From [Eubacterium] eligens ATCC 27750 (GTDB lineage Bacteria; Bacillota; Clostridia; Lachnospirales; Lachnospiraceae), in the NCBI RefSeq assembly GCF_000146185.1, contig NC_012778.1:603501-667500 (forward strand): a stretch of 64,000 nt of DNA, given 5' to 3'. Position 1 is the first letter of the stretch, and the number at the start of each line of letters is the position of its first letter. Shown here piece after piece: positions 10,145 to 18,999 of the stretch. Both the position numbers and the translations under genes were made by a program. The notes under the pieces are model-generated. The model ran no database searches. It had not been told where the DNA came from and saw nothing but the letters and a program-made list of their open reading frames with translations.

Positions 10145-10701
10145 TAACATTTTCTCCTTGATATGACAATAGATGTTACTAAACCTAATATTGCACAGCT
10201 GATAATTACAATAAGCACATTTACATTAAGTAAGGCAGTAAAAACAAAAGAACATGCCATAATTATATAGGAAATAACATTCTTAGGACATTGAATATAC
10301 ATTGACCAGAGAGCTTTGATAATCAGAGCAAGTACACCAGCTCTGATACCATTAAAGGCATATTGTATGATTTTTATGCTTTGAAATTCTTTAAGTACAA
10401 AAGATATAATAAGAATAATCAGGTAGGATGGTATCACAACTCCAAGTGTTGCAAATAGTGCACCCCAAAAACCACAGATACGAAAGCCAACAAAAGTAGC
10501 CGCATTAATTGCAATTGGTCCGGGAGTTGACTCGGAGATAGCCACTATTTCAAGAATATCATTATCAGTAATCCAATGCTTCTTCTCAACAATTTCTTTT
10601 TGAATCAGTGGTAACATAGCATAACCGCCTCCAAAAGTAAATGCACCTATTTTTATGAAAGTTAAAAAGAGTTGTATAGCTTTTGGGAATTTAGTATTCA
10701 T
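10144..10701 (-). CDS. Chromate-family (CHR) transporter, N-terminal half protein
   Basis: A 185-residue paralogue of the next gene with the same KIGAFTFGGGYAMLPLIQKE and SESTPGPIAINAATFVG signatures. RBS AGAAGGAGA lies upstream on the minus strand, inside the end of the PHP gene, which it overlaps by 11 bases. The pair plus the PHP phosphoesterase form one minus-strand transcription unit. Inner membrane; anion specificity cannot be read from sequence. Confidence 0.9.
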   Translation of the reverse strand: MNTKFPKAIQLFLTFIKIGAFTFGGGYAMLPLIQKEIVEKKHWITDNDILEIVAISESTPGPIAINAATFVGFRICGFWGALFATLGVVIPSYLIILIISFVLKEFQSIKIIQYAFNGIRAGVLALIIKALWSMYIQCPKNVISYIIMACSFVFTALLNVNVLIVIISCAILGLVTSIVISRRKC

Positions 10702-11584
10702 CGTAAGTCTCCTTCTGTGTGTTGGTGATTGGCATGGAATCTTTCATCTTGTCAAGCAGTTCATAAGGAACGAATAAATGTCCCATGCCGGTTCCAAGCT
10801 GGATATGTGGTTTATTCTTACCATGATAATCAGAACCGCCGGATATCAGCAGATTTCTTTCAGAAGCAATCCGTCTGATTGATAATTCATCACCCATCTT
10901 GTAGGTTGAATATATGGCTTCAATTCCATCAAGTCCGGCAGAGCACATATGGTCAAGCAATTTGTTCATCTGGGCATTCCCAAGATGATATAGAACTGGG
11001 TGAGCTAAGATTGCAATACCGCCGGCTTGGTGAATACGTTCAATAGCTTCTGCAGGGTCAACTTTGGCTCTTGGCACAAAACAAGGCTTTCCCTGACCTA
11101 AATATCTGTCAAATGCTTCATTCCTATCGCCAACAGCTCCAATTGCAACCAGCCTGTCTGCAAAATGAGCTCTTGTAATCACAGCGTCTCCATAGGTCTT
11201 AATCATATCTTCATATGTAATATTAATTCCTATATTCTGGAATCGTTCACATACCTGCTTATTTCTTTCATCTCTTGAGCTTAACTGCTTATTAAGGAAT
11301 GAATTGAACTCATTGTCGTTATAATCTATAAAAAGCCCAACAACATGTATCTCAGTATTATCAAAATTAGTACTTATCTCAACTCCGGGAATAACTTCAA
11401 GCTTGTGACCGTTGTTATTAACATTTTCACATGCTAAAAGAGCTTCCTTGACTCCCCTGGTAGTGTCGTGGTCGGTAAGTGCAAATGCAGCGAGTCCCTT
11501 ATCGACTGCCTTATCAACCAGAACAGCAGGAGAATCAGTTCCGTCAGAGCATGTGGAATGAACATGTAAATCTATTTGTTTCAT
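10691..11584 (-). CDS. PHP-domain phosphoesterase (TrpH/YciV-like)
   Basis: A 297-residue PHP metallo-phosphoesterase. The metal-binding residues are visible in IDLHVHSTCSDGTDSP (HxH, residues 6-8), ALTDHDTT, EVIPGVEIST, ITRAHFADRLV, AILAHPVLY and SGGSDYHGKNK. The family includes 3',5'-nucleoside bisphosphate phosphatases and RNase AM, so a role in pAp or short-RNA turnover is likely. Start supported by GAGGAG 8 bases upstream. First gene of the minus-strand unit. Confidence 0.88.
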   Translation of the reverse strand: MKQIDLHVHSTCSDGTDSPAVLVDKAVDKGLAAFALTDHDTTRGVKEALLACENVNNNGHKLEVIPGVEISTNFDNTEIHVVGLFIDYNDNEFNSFLNKQLSSRDERNKQVCERFQNIGINITYEDMIKTYGDAVITRAHFADRLVAIGAVGDRNEAFDRYLGQGKPCFVPRAKVDPAEAIERIHQAGGIAILAHPVLYHLGNAQMNKLLDHMCSAGLDGIEAIYSTYKMGDELSIRRIASERNLLISGGSDYHGKNKPHIQLGTGMGHLFVPYELLDKMKDSMPITNTQKETYDEY

Positions 11585-11734
11585 AGTAAGCTCCTCTTAT
11601 AAAATATAAATATATTCTACCATACTCAGACAGCTTATTAAAGTGTAAAACATTTGTCAAAGTGTTTAAAAAATGTTGTAAGAGACGGCATTGTGCGATA
11701 AAATAACAGTATATTTTTGGAGGGAGGTTTACTG

Positions 11735-12322
11735 ATGGAAAGACAGTTAGTACCAGGCGGATTTTATAAGCATTTTAAGAATAAGCTTTACCAGGTAAAG
11801 TGTGTTGCATATCATTCAGAAACCAAAGAGAAAATGGTGGTATATCAGGCTATGTATGGTGAATATGCTGTGTATGTAAGACCATATGATATGTTCATGA
11901 GCGAAGTGGACCATGTGAAATATCCGGATGTAGCACAAAAGTATAGATTTGAGCAGGTAGATCCGTTGACGATGCAGGAGATATCTGACAATTTACAGGC
12001 AGTAAGAGTTAATTCAGACAATAGAATTGATGAAGCATACACATTAAAAGAGGACAGTGTGGATAACTCACTGGCCCAGCCAGAGCAGCAGGTTGCTGCA
12101 GGGGACAGCGTCCTGGATAAGTTTTTAGATGCGAGAGGATATGAGGAAAAGCTTGATGTCCTTATAAGATACAAGAGCAGATTCACAAATCCAATGATAG
12201 ATATTATGGCTGAATCACTGGAGATAGTTGTTCCGGAAGGTGAACTTTCTGGAAGAATTGATTCTTTAAGAAAGGTTTTACAGGCACATACAAAGTATGA
12301 AGGAAGCCATTTAAGACCGTAA
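11735..12322 (+). CDS. DUF1653 domain protein
   Basis: A 195-residue protein whose first 75 residues match DUF1653 (LVPGGFYKHFKNKLYQVK ... YAVYVRPYDMFMSEVD), a small barrel found in many Firmicutes. The C-terminal 60 residues (SVLDKFLDARGYEEKLDVL onward) form a helical extension seen in Lachnospiraceae homologues. GGAGGGAGG precedes the ATG; a TTG at 11717 is in frame but would lie upstream of the RBS. Function unknown. Confidence 0.8.
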   Translation: MERQLVPGGFYKHFKNKLYQVKCVAYHSETKEKMVVYQAMYGEYAVYVRPYDMFMSEVDHVKYPDVAQKYRFEQVDPLTMQEISDNLQAVRVNSDNRIDEAYTLKEDSVDNSLAQPEQQVAAGDSVLDKFLDARGYEEKLDVLIRYKSRFTNPMIDIMAESLEIVVPEGELSGRIDSLRKVLQAHTKYEGSHLRP

Positions 12323-12351
12323 TAATTCGCACAGATTCTGCATAAGAATAT

Positions 12352-12437
12352 GTGGATTATATAAATATATTACAATTATCTGACAATTTTACAAAAAATT
12401 TACAATTGACGAAAAATGTGAATAACTATGTGGATAT
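12352..12437 (+). promoter_or_regulatory. AT-rich leader of ddl with three DnaA-box-like 9-mers
   Basis: The 146-bp gap before ddl contains TGTGGATTA (12352), TGTGAATAA (12417) and TGTGGATAT (12429), all in the same orientation. The middle one fits the DnaA-box consensus TTWTNCACA on the other strand; the others differ by one base. TTGACG at 12406 could be a -35. A regulatory role is speculative. Confidence 0.3.
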
Positions 12438-12468
12438 TGTGGAAAAGTTCAGGGATAAAGGAGAAATT

Positions 12469-13500
12469 ATGAGAATAGTAGTTTTAGCAGGTGGAACAAG
12501 TACAGAAAGAGATGTTTCATTAGTCACAGGATACAGAGTATGCGAGAGTCTTAGAAGAAACGGACATGAAGCAAATATGCTTGATATCTTCTTAGGTGTT
12601 GATGACAGTGAGGTTAAGACATTTTTTACAGAAAAGAATGATTTGGGAGAACTGTCTGACAATTTAAAGAAGAAAACAGCGGACATTCCGGCAGAGGTTA
12701 AGAGAAGAACAGAGGCAAGAGAAAGCTTTTTCGGACGTAATGTATTAGAATTGTGTAAAGAAGCAGATATGGTATTTATGGGACTTCATGGAAGCAATGG
12801 TGAAGATGGTAAGGTCCAGGCTACATTTGATCTGCTTGGAATCAGATATACAGGTACAGATTATTTAAGCAGTGCTATATCAATGAGCAAGGAACTTGCA
12901 AAAAAGGTTCTTGTACCAGAGGGAATTCCTATGCCTAAGGGTGTTACATTACATAAAGGACATAAGATTGAGTATGTTCCATTCCCATGTGTTGTTAAGC
13001 CTTGTTGTGGTGGTTCAAGCGTTGGTGTTTCGATAGCACATAACGAGAAAGAGTTTGAAGATGCACTTGATGAAGCATTTTCTTATGAAGATACTGTACT
13101 TGTTGAAGAGTTTGTTGACGGAAGAGAATTCTCAGTTGCGGTGCTTGATGGAAAGGCACTTCCAGTAATTGAGATTGAGCCTCTTGAAGGCTTCTACGAT
13201 TACAAAAATAAGTACAAGGCTGGCTCTACTAAGGAGACATGCCCTGCCAATATTCCGGAAGATATTGCAAGCCAGATGCAGTTCTGGGCAGAAAAATGCT
13301 GCCAGGCAGCAGGCGTAACAACATACGCAAGAGTTGATGAACTTCTTGATAAGAATAATAATATATTCTGTCTTGAGATTAATACACTTCCAGGAATGAC
13401 TGACACAAGCCTTATTCCTCAGGAGGCAGCAGCAGTAGGTATATCGTATGATGAACTTACAGAGAAGATTATCGAGATATCTCTTGCAAAGTATGAATAG
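12469..13500 (+). CDS. ddl: D-alanine--D-alanine ligase
   Basis: ATP-grasp enzyme that makes D-Ala-D-Ala for peptidoglycan. The 343-residue protein shows LAGGTSTERDVSL at the N-terminus, GLHGSNGEDGKVQA, FPCVVKPCCGGSSVGVSIA (nucleotide-binding lysine) and EINTLPGMTDTSL (Mg-binding Glu/Asn). The ATG at 12469 follows AAAGGAG; an in-frame start 39 codons upstream is not supported. It lies upstream of murF, whose product adds the dipeptide to the UDP-MurNAc-tripeptide. Confidence 0.95.
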   Translation: MRIVVLAGGTSTERDVSLVTGYRVCESLRRNGHEANMLDIFLGVDDSEVKTFFTEKNDLGELSDNLKKKTADIPAEVKRRTEARESFFGRNVLELCKEADMVFMGLHGSNGEDGKVQATFDLLGIRYTGTDYLSSAISMSKELAKKVLVPEGIPMPKGVTLHKGHKIEYVPFPCVVKPCCGGSSVGVSIAHNEKEFEDALDEAFSYEDTVLVEEFVDGREFSVAVLDGKALPVIEIEPLEGFYDYKNKYKAGSTKETCPANIPEDIASQMQFWAEKCCQAAGVTTYARVDELLDKNNNIFCLEINTLPGMTDTSLIPQEAAAVGISYDELTEKIIEISLAKYE

Positions 13501-13553
13501 AAGAAATGTAAATGTATAATAATGCATTTTTATAAAACGAGGTTAGTTATGTT

Positions 13554-14114
13554 ATGATTAAGGAACTTGTTAAGAAAAACAGATCATACAGAAGATTTTA
13601 TCAGGAAAAGAAGCTGACAAAGCAGCAGCTTATGGAGCTTGTTGAGACTGCAAGACTTACTCCATCAACAGCTAACAGACAGCCATTTAAGTATAGAATT
13701 GTGTGTGATGAGGAAGAGAATGAGAAAGTTTTCAGACTATTAGGATTTGCCGGATATTTAAAGGACTGGGATGGTCCATCTGAAGGTGAGAAGCCAACAG
13801 GATATATTGTTATAACCTGTCCTGAGAATATCAATGATGAAGTTGATGCGGGAATTGTCGGACAGACAATGCTTCTTGCAGCTACAGAAGCCGGATTTGG
13901 CGGATGCTTTTTTGGCAATGTTAAAAGAGATGAGTTAAAGGCACAGCTAAATATACCGTCTGAATTAAAGATTGTGTATGTCATCGCATTTGGCTATCCT
14001 AAAGAAGAAGTGGTGCTTGAGGATATTCCTGCGGATGGAGATATCAAGTATTACAGAGATGAGAATCAGGTACATCATGTGCCTAAGAAAAGAATTGAGG
14101 ATATTGTGTTATGA
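13554..14114 (+). CDS. Nitroreductase family FMN protein
   Basis: A 186-residue single-domain flavoprotein. It has the nitroreductase FMN-binding N-terminus KKNRSYRRFYQEKKLTKQQL and LTPSTANRQPFKYRIV, and the AGIVGQTMLLAATEAGFGGCF helix that lines the flavin. The short length and C-terminal YPKEEVVLEDIPADGDIKYY are typical of small clostridial members with unknown substrate. It overlaps murF by 4 bases (ATGA), so the two are translationally coupled. Confidence 0.85.
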   Translation: MIKELVKKNRSYRRFYQEKKLTKQQLMELVETARLTPSTANRQPFKYRIVCDEEENEKVFRLLGFAGYLKDWDGPSEGEKPTGYIVITCPENINDEVDAGIVGQTMLLAATEAGFGGCFFGNVKRDELKAQLNIPSELKIVYVIAFGYPKEEVVLEDIPADGDIKYYRDENQVHHVPKKRIEDIVL

Positions 14115-15520
14115 AGGGAATGACCTTAAGAGCCATGACACAAGCTGTTAACGGCATATATCATGGCAATGGAGAAGATTATGATAAAGAGATTACTGCC
14201 ATTACGATTGACAGCAGAAAGGTAGCTGAAGGCGGGCTTTTTATTGCCATTAAAGGTGAGAGAAGTGATGGACATGATTTCATAGGACAATGCTTTGAGA
14301 AGGGCGCTGCATGTGTTATTTCTGAAAAGGAGCTGCCAGATGAAGAACATTCATATATTCAGGTTGAATCAAGTCTTCAGGCACTAAAGGATCTTGCACT
14401 TCTTTACAGAAATAATCTGGATGTCAAGGTTGTAGGAATCACAGGAAGTGTTGGCAAAACAAGTACCAAGGAAACAATAAGCTCTGTTTTATCTGAAAAG
14501 TACAGGGTATTAAAGACACTTGGTAATTTCAATAATGAGATTGGGCTTCCACTTACTGTTTTCAGACTGACAGAAGATGATGAAGTTGCTGTTCTTGAGA
14601 TGGGAATCAGTGATTTTGGCGAGATGGACAGATTATCTAAGATTGCACAGCCAGACATATGTGTTATCACTAATATTGGCCTTTGCCACCTTGAGAATCT
14701 TGGAACAAGAGATGGTATACTTAAGGCTAAAACAGAGATATTTAATCATATGAATCCGGATGGAATTGTTATTCTTAACGGAGATGACGACAAATTATCA
14801 ACAATCAGCCAGGTACACGGCAAGCGTCCTCTTGTGTTCGGAATAAGCAACAAAGACGGGGTATATGCAGATAATATAAAGAGTCTTGGACTTGATGGAA
14901 CTAGCTTTACAATTCATGGCCTTGATACAGCAGATAAATATTCAACGTTTGACATGACAGTACCGGTACCCGGACATCATATGGTATATAATGCGATGGC
15001 TGCTGCACTCGTTGGTTCTGTGCTTGGTCTTTCATCTCTTGAAATTGAGCGTGGTGTAAGAAATTTAAAGACAATTGCAGGAAGAAACAATATTATTAAG
15101 GAAAATGGCTTCACAATAATTGATGACTGCTACAATGCCAATCCGGTTTCAATGAAAGCATCTCTTGATGTTCTTGACACTGCTATTGGAAGAAAAGTTG
15201 CTATTCTTGGAAGTATGTTTGAGCTTGGTGAGAACGAGAAACAGATGCATTACGATGTTGGGATGTATCTTGGAACTAAGGATATTGATGTACTTATAAC
15301 AGCAGGTGACCTTGCTGCACAGATTGCGGCAGGAACAAGAGCATATATTGATACTAATTACAATGCGCATGGTTGTGAAGTACATGATTTTGAAACAAGA
15401 GATGATATGTTAAAAAGTATTGGACATATTCTGAAAACAGGTGATAATATACTTATAAAGGCTTCTCATGGAATGGAATTTTCCAAAGTTGTAGAGGCTG
15501 TTAAAACAATTAATACATAA
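14111..15520 (+). CDS. murF: UDP-N-acetylmuramoyl-tripeptide--D-alanyl-D-alanine ligase
   Basis: Mur ligase that adds D-Ala-D-Ala to UDP-MurNAc-tripeptide, completing the cytoplasmic peptidoglycan precursor. 469 residues. The N-terminal domain has TIDSRKVAEGGLFIAIKGE, the central ATPase domain has GITGSVGKTSTKE and VLEMGISDFGEM, and the C-terminal domain has IDDCYNANPVSMKASL. Functional partner of Ddl encoded 0.6 kb upstream. Confidence 0.96.
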   Translation: MKGMTLRAMTQAVNGIYHGNGEDYDKEITAITIDSRKVAEGGLFIAIKGERSDGHDFIGQCFEKGAACVISEKELPDEEHSYIQVESSLQALKDLALLYRNNLDVKVVGITGSVGKTSTKETISSVLSEKYRVLKTLGNFNNEIGLPLTVFRLTEDDEVAVLEMGISDFGEMDRLSKIAQPDICVITNIGLCHLENLGTRDGILKAKTEIFNHMNPDGIVILNGDDDKLSTISQVHGKRPLVFGISNKDGVYADNIKSLGLDGTSFTIHGLDTADKYSTFDMTVPVPGHHMVYNAMAAALVGSVLGLSSLEIERGVRNLKTIAGRNNIIKENGFTIIDDCYNANPVSMKASLDVLDTAIGRKVAILGSMFELGENEKQMHYDVGMYLGTKDIDVLITAGDLAAQIAAGTRAYIDTNYNAHGCEVHDFETRDDMLKSIGHILKTGDNILIKASHGMEFSKVVEAVKTINT

Positions 15521-15529
15521 AGGAGAATT

Positions 15530-15856
15530 ATGAGCAGGGTAGTAAGAAGAATAGGGATAATTGCGGTATTTGTACTTGTTATAGGGGCATTTGCCGGATG
15601 TGGAAAGAAAGAGTCAGTTGTTGGAACATGGGAAGGTGATGATTATGCATATACCTTCAATGCTGATGGAACAGGAACCCAGCAGATTGGCGGTATCAAT
15701 GTTAATATTTCATCATATCAGGCAAAGGATGGAAAATTAAGTATAACTGTTACATATCTTGGAACAGATGATACAACAGAATTTACATACACTTTAAAAA
15801 AAGATGTGCTGACACTGACAAATGGAGATGACACAATCATACTTAACAAGAAATAA
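15530..15856 (+). CDS. Small lipoprotein with lipocalin-like beta domain
   Basis: A 108-residue lipoprotein with signal peptide and lipobox GAFAGC (Cys24). The mature part starts VVGTWEGDDYAYTFNADGTG, a pattern shared by lipocalin-like and DUF5640-type domains of Firmicutes surface lipoproteins. AAGGAG lies before the ATG and the gene follows murF by 9 bases. A terminator directly follows. Function unknown; envelope-associated by signal. Confidence 0.75.
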   Translation: MSRVVRRIGIIAVFVLVIGAFAGCGKKESVVGTWEGDDYAYTFNADGTGTQQIGGINVNISSYQAKDGKLSITVTYLGTDDTTEFTYTLKKDVLTLTNGDDTIILNKK

Positions 15857-15865
15857 TATTTATTA

Positions 15866-15907
15866 AAAGGACTTTTGTACATTGAATATAGTACAAAAGT
15901 CTTTTTT
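15866..15907 (+). terminator. Rho-independent terminator of the ddl-murF unit
   Basis: Perfect stem GACTTTTGTAC / GTACAAAAGTC around ATTGAATATA, followed by TTTTTT. Confidence 0.92.
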
Positions 15908-15929
15908 AAAATTAAATATATTTTATATC

Positions 15930-15981
15930 TTTACAAATGATATTTATTGTGATATTATGCATAATATAAAAAGCGCTTTTT
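15930..15981 (+). promoter_or_regulatory. Promoter and palindrome upstream of the Tad-like locus
   Basis: TTTACA (15930-15935), a 17-base spacer and TATTAT (15953-15958). Just downstream is a perfect 14-base palindrome, AAAAAGCGCTTTTT (15968-15981), a candidate operator or a short stem in the leader. Confidence 0.6.
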
Positions 15982-16012
15982 TAATAAATTAAATGTAGAG
16001 GAGAATAAGTAT

Positions 16013-16192
16013 ATGCATGATATTATCGAACATTATGGGAAAGTGGTGATAGCACTTGCGGGAGTGCTTGCAGCGGTATTGCTTACAGCTGCGGTTGTAA
16101 CTATTGTAACTGACAGAACTAAAGGTGCTGTCAGTGATATATCATATAAGGAACATATATATGATGCTATAGATGCAAGTAAATCACAGTAA
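16013..16192 (+). CDS. Small membrane protein, pilin-like (59 aa)
   Basis: Starts after AGAGGAGAA. The product begins MHDIIEHYGKVV, then a hydrophobic stretch of about 22 residues (VIALAGVLAAVLLTAAVV), then a polar tail of about 30 residues. The M-x-x-I-I-E-x-Y opening is shared with the two small proteins at 18751 and 18855. It resembles the Glu/Tyr-plus-helix core of Flp pilins but has no leader peptide before it. First gene of the Tad-like locus, 18 bases before the ATPase gene. Possible pilin or pseudopilin. Confidence 0.6.
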   Translation: MHDIIEHYGKVVIALAGVLAAVLLTAAVVTIVTDRTKGAVSDISYKEHIYDAIDASKSQ

Positions 16193-16210
16193 AACAGGAT
16201 AGGAGAATGT

Positions 16211-17248
16211 ATGGAGAAAGAACAGCTTCAGCAACTGATAGAAAACAATAAGGATGATCTTTTTTCTGAGATTAAAGAGGAAATATCGGATGAATCTGTT
16301 ACTGATATTGAGTGGGATGGATATAATCTATGGATAACCCAGTTGGGAAGAGGCTGTTATATTGCTATGAAAGAATTAAGTGACAGATATATGGACAATC
16401 TGTCAATAAGACTTGCTAATATAATGGGTGTGCCTTTTAACAGGGTACACCCGATATTGGAGGCCAATACCGAAATTTTAAGAATATCAATATGGCATGA
16501 ATCAAGATGTGGAAAGAAAAGTATGGCTATAAGAAAGATTCCAGGAAAGCTTCGTTTCGGACATGTTGATTTAATTCAATCTGACTATGCACCAGAGAGC
16601 ATTATCACATTACTTGAGAATTGCGTAACTGCACATCTGTCAACAGTTATAGGTGGGCAGCCACATGCAGGAAAGACAGAACTTCTCAAGTATCTTGCAA
16701 CATATATTCCGGCAGAAGAGAAGGTTGGAGTATATGAAGATAATCAGGAAATTCATTACCGGCAGATTAATCCGCACAGCAAATGTGTTGAGTTTTTTGT
16801 CGATTCTAAAATATCTTATCAGGATATTATTAAAGCGGGACTGAGACATAATATAGACTGGGTTTTGTTATCAGAATCAAGAGGACCGGAGGTTATGGAG
16901 CTGCTTAACAGCCTGTCTACAGGTGCATATTGTATGACAACAATGCATCTGGATGATATAAGGGATATGCCAGACAGAATGTATTCAATGCTTGGAAAGG
17001 GAGAATCCTCAGAAAGATTTATTAACAGTATATATAAATACATAGATCTTGTTGTACTGGTGGATTGTGACAGATTTGAAAAAAGAAAAATAAGGCAGGT
17101 TGGTTTTCTTAGTAGAAATCATGGTAATAACAGCTGCACTGTTGTATTTGAAGATGGGGAGTTTAAGGATGTTGATATTCCAGAAGACATTAAAGAAAAA
17201 TTCATAAGATTTGGAATAGACAATCCGTATGTATGGAGGCATGATTGA
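16211..17248 (+). CDS. CpaF/TadA-type secretion ATPase
   Basis: A 345-residue type II/IV secretion ATPase. An N-terminal domain (1-120) precedes the RecA-like domain. The Walker A is variant but intact, GGQPHAGKTELL (residues 148-159). The Asp box follows (GVYEDNQEIHY), then a Walker B region WVLLSESRGPEVMELL and the His box MTTMHLDD. It is shorter than typical CpaF (about 400+). It would power the adjacent fused membrane platform protein. The Walker A lysine and the conserved Glu/Arg residues remain, so activity is expected. Confidence 0.85.
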   Translation: MEKEQLQQLIENNKDDLFSEIKEEISDESVTDIEWDGYNLWITQLGRGCYIAMKELSDRYMDNLSIRLANIMGVPFNRVHPILEANTEILRISIWHESRCGKKSMAIRKIPGKLRFGHVDLIQSDYAPESIITLLENCVTAHLSTVIGGQPHAGKTELLKYLATYIPAEEKVGVYEDNQEIHYRQINPHSKCVEFFVDSKISYQDIIKAGLRHNIDWVLLSESRGPEVMELLNSLSTGAYCMTTMHLDDIRDMPDRMYSMLGKGESSERFINSIYKYIDLVVLVDCDRFEKRKIRQVGFLSRNHGNNSCTVVFEDGEFKDVDIPEDIKEKFIRFGIDNPYVWRHD

Positions 17249-18714
17249 AAAGATTATTAAAATATTTATCAGTTAATCAGGTTATGAAAGACATAGCTGA
17301 TGTTAATGGTGTAATGTCAGTAAAAAGATTTATTATCACAACAATAATGGCAGGTAGTGCAGTATTTGGAGCGTGTATGTTGTACCGGATTAATTACATA
17401 TTGTCATTGCTTGTCATGGTTATGGCATTACTTTTGATACCAGGACTTGTAAGAGGGTATTTTAAGGAACGATATGACGCTGCAAGATTTTCTGATGTTG
17501 ATATATATCTTCATCAGATTTCATATTCATTTACCAGAACACCTAAGATTAATATGGCATTAAGGGATGTCTATGAAATAAGCAGTGGTAATCTGAAGGA
17601 ATGCATAGGAAAGGCGTTAGAAGAACTTCAATATGGAATGGGAGACAGAGTATATAATGATGCCCTTAAGATAATTGAAGAAGAATATGATTGCGCAAGA
17701 ATAAGAACGCTGCATAAGTTTATTATAAGTGTTGAAGAAAAGGGCGGAAGATATGCAGGCGCTATGGATGTACTTCTTGAAGATTTTGACAGATGGGTTA
17801 ATAATGTGTACAGATATCAGGAGGAAATCCGTAAGATAAAGAGAGACATATCTGTTGGTATAATAATAAGCATGGTACTTGCGATGCTGACAACAATAAT
17901 GTGTAATATGCTTAATATGTTTTCAGATAAAACGGTTAGTATTACTGATTCTGTTGCATATCAGAGTGCAGCAGTGGTTTTTGTAATGTTATGCATGTCG
18001 TTTTTTACATACACAAGGAAGCATTACAGGTTTGACTGGCTTGGTAAAAGCAGAACAGATAAACAGATAATGTATGATTATAATATTGTGTTTAAGTCAG
18101 ATGTGTGGAGGCTGACAATTAAACTTCTGCCAGTCTGGCTGATATTAATAATTGCTATGGCAATGTTGTTTATATTTGATATGAAACTGCCTGCAGTATG
18201 TATGCTGGCAATAATTATTGTTCTTGTGAGCACGCCTTTTTTACAGAAAAAAGGTGCCCAAAGAAGAGTAAAAAATGATTTATATCTTGGATTTACAGAA
18301 TGGTTAAGAGAACTGTCTGTTAATCTTGAGAACAAGCCTTTATTGTCTGCTGTAGAGGATACTTATGACTGCTGTCCGGTTATAATGAAAGAACCATTGG
18401 AGAAGTTTATTTGTGACATTGAGAATAATCCGTCAGATGTAATGCCGTATTATGGTTTCTTGGGGGAATTTGGTGTGATAGATATTCAGGCTGCAGTGAG
18501 GATGCTTTATTCAATTGGAGAGCTTGAACAGGATAGCATGAGTGCAACAATTAATGCAATTGTAAGAAGAAATTACGAATTATCAGACAAAGCAGAGCTT
18601 ACCAGATATATGGATAGTACAAGCATGATGAGATTTTCAGAATATGTTCCGACATTTTTTGTTGCATTAAAGATGGCTGTGGATATGATGCTGGTTGTTA
18701 CCATGTATCTTTAG
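17245..18714 (+). CDS. Tad membrane platform protein (TadB-TadC-like fusion)
   Basis: A 489-residue inner-membrane protein starting at TTG with GGAGG 5 bases upstream and a 4-base overlap with the ATPase gene. Two halves are visible. The first has two membrane segments (about 27-70), a cytoplasmic region and two more segments (about 205-255). The second has a pair (about 290-335), a cytoplasmic region and a terminal segment (about 470-488). This is the layout of two type II secretion F domains, which TadB and TadC usually supply separately. The fusion is inferred from topology. Confidence 0.7.
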   Translation: MKRLLKYLSVNQVMKDIADVNGVMSVKRFIITTIMAGSAVFGACMLYRINYILSLLVMVMALLLIPGLVRGYFKERYDAARFSDVDIYLHQISYSFTRTPKINMALRDVYEISSGNLKECIGKALEELQYGMGDRVYNDALKIIEEEYDCARIRTLHKFIISVEEKGGRYAGAMDVLLEDFDRWVNNVYRYQEEIRKIKRDISVGIIISMVLAMLTTIMCNMLNMFSDKTVSITDSVAYQSAAVVFVMLCMSFFTYTRKHYRFDWLGKSRTDKQIMYDYNIVFKSDVWRLTIKLLPVWLILIIAMAMLFIFDMKLPAVCMLAIIIVLVSTPFLQKKGAQRRVKNDLYLGFTEWLRELSVNLENKPLLSAVEDTYDCCPVIMKEPLEKFICDIENNPSDVMPYYGFLGEFGVIDIQAAVRMLYSIGELEQDSMSATINAIVRRNYELSDKAELTRYMDSTSMMRFSEYVPTFFVALKMAVDMMLVVTMYL

Positions 18715-18750
18715 GATACTGCAATAATAGTCAGGAGCAGGAGGAGATGT

Positions 18751-18858
18751 ATGGAAAATATTATTGAAGAATATGCTGGTATTGTTATGGCTGAAATAAT
18801 TGTATATGCAATGATATTGATATTTATGACTGTCCTTATGGGGGTAATGAAAGTATGA
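18751..18858 (+). CDS. Tiny pilin-like membrane peptide (35 aa)
   Basis: RBS GGAGGAG before ATG. It opens MENIIEEYAGIVMAEI and is then one hydrophobic helix to the end, finishing GVMKV. It shares the M-x-x-I-I-E-x-Y-A start with the proteins at 16013 and 18855. It overlaps the next gene by 4 bases (ATGA). Its position between the platform protein and TadE-like proteins suggests a pilin subunit without a classical prepilin leader. Confidence 0.6.
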   Translation: MENIIEEYAGIVMAEIIVYAMILIFMTVLMGVMKV

Positions 18859-18992
18859 AAGAAATTATTGAACAGTATGCAGATGTGTGTGTCGGGGGTT
18901 TGATGGTAATATTTACTACAATGATGCTTGGTTACGCATTTGGCATATATAAAGATATATTGCTGGAAATTATAAAAGTTTGTCTTGGATAG
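18855..18992 (+). CDS. Tiny pilin-like membrane peptide (45 aa)
   Basis: Opens MKEIIEQYADVCVGGLMVIF, one hydrophobic helix, then a short tail YKDILLEIIKVCLG. Paralogue of the preceding 35-residue peptide, coupled to it by an ATGA overlap. No cleavage-site glycine is present before the Glu-containing motif. Role as a minor pilin is inferred. Confidence 0.6.
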   Translation: MKEIIEQYADVCVGGLMVIFTTMMLGYAFGIYKDILLEIIKVCLG

Positions 18993-18999
18993 GGGGATT

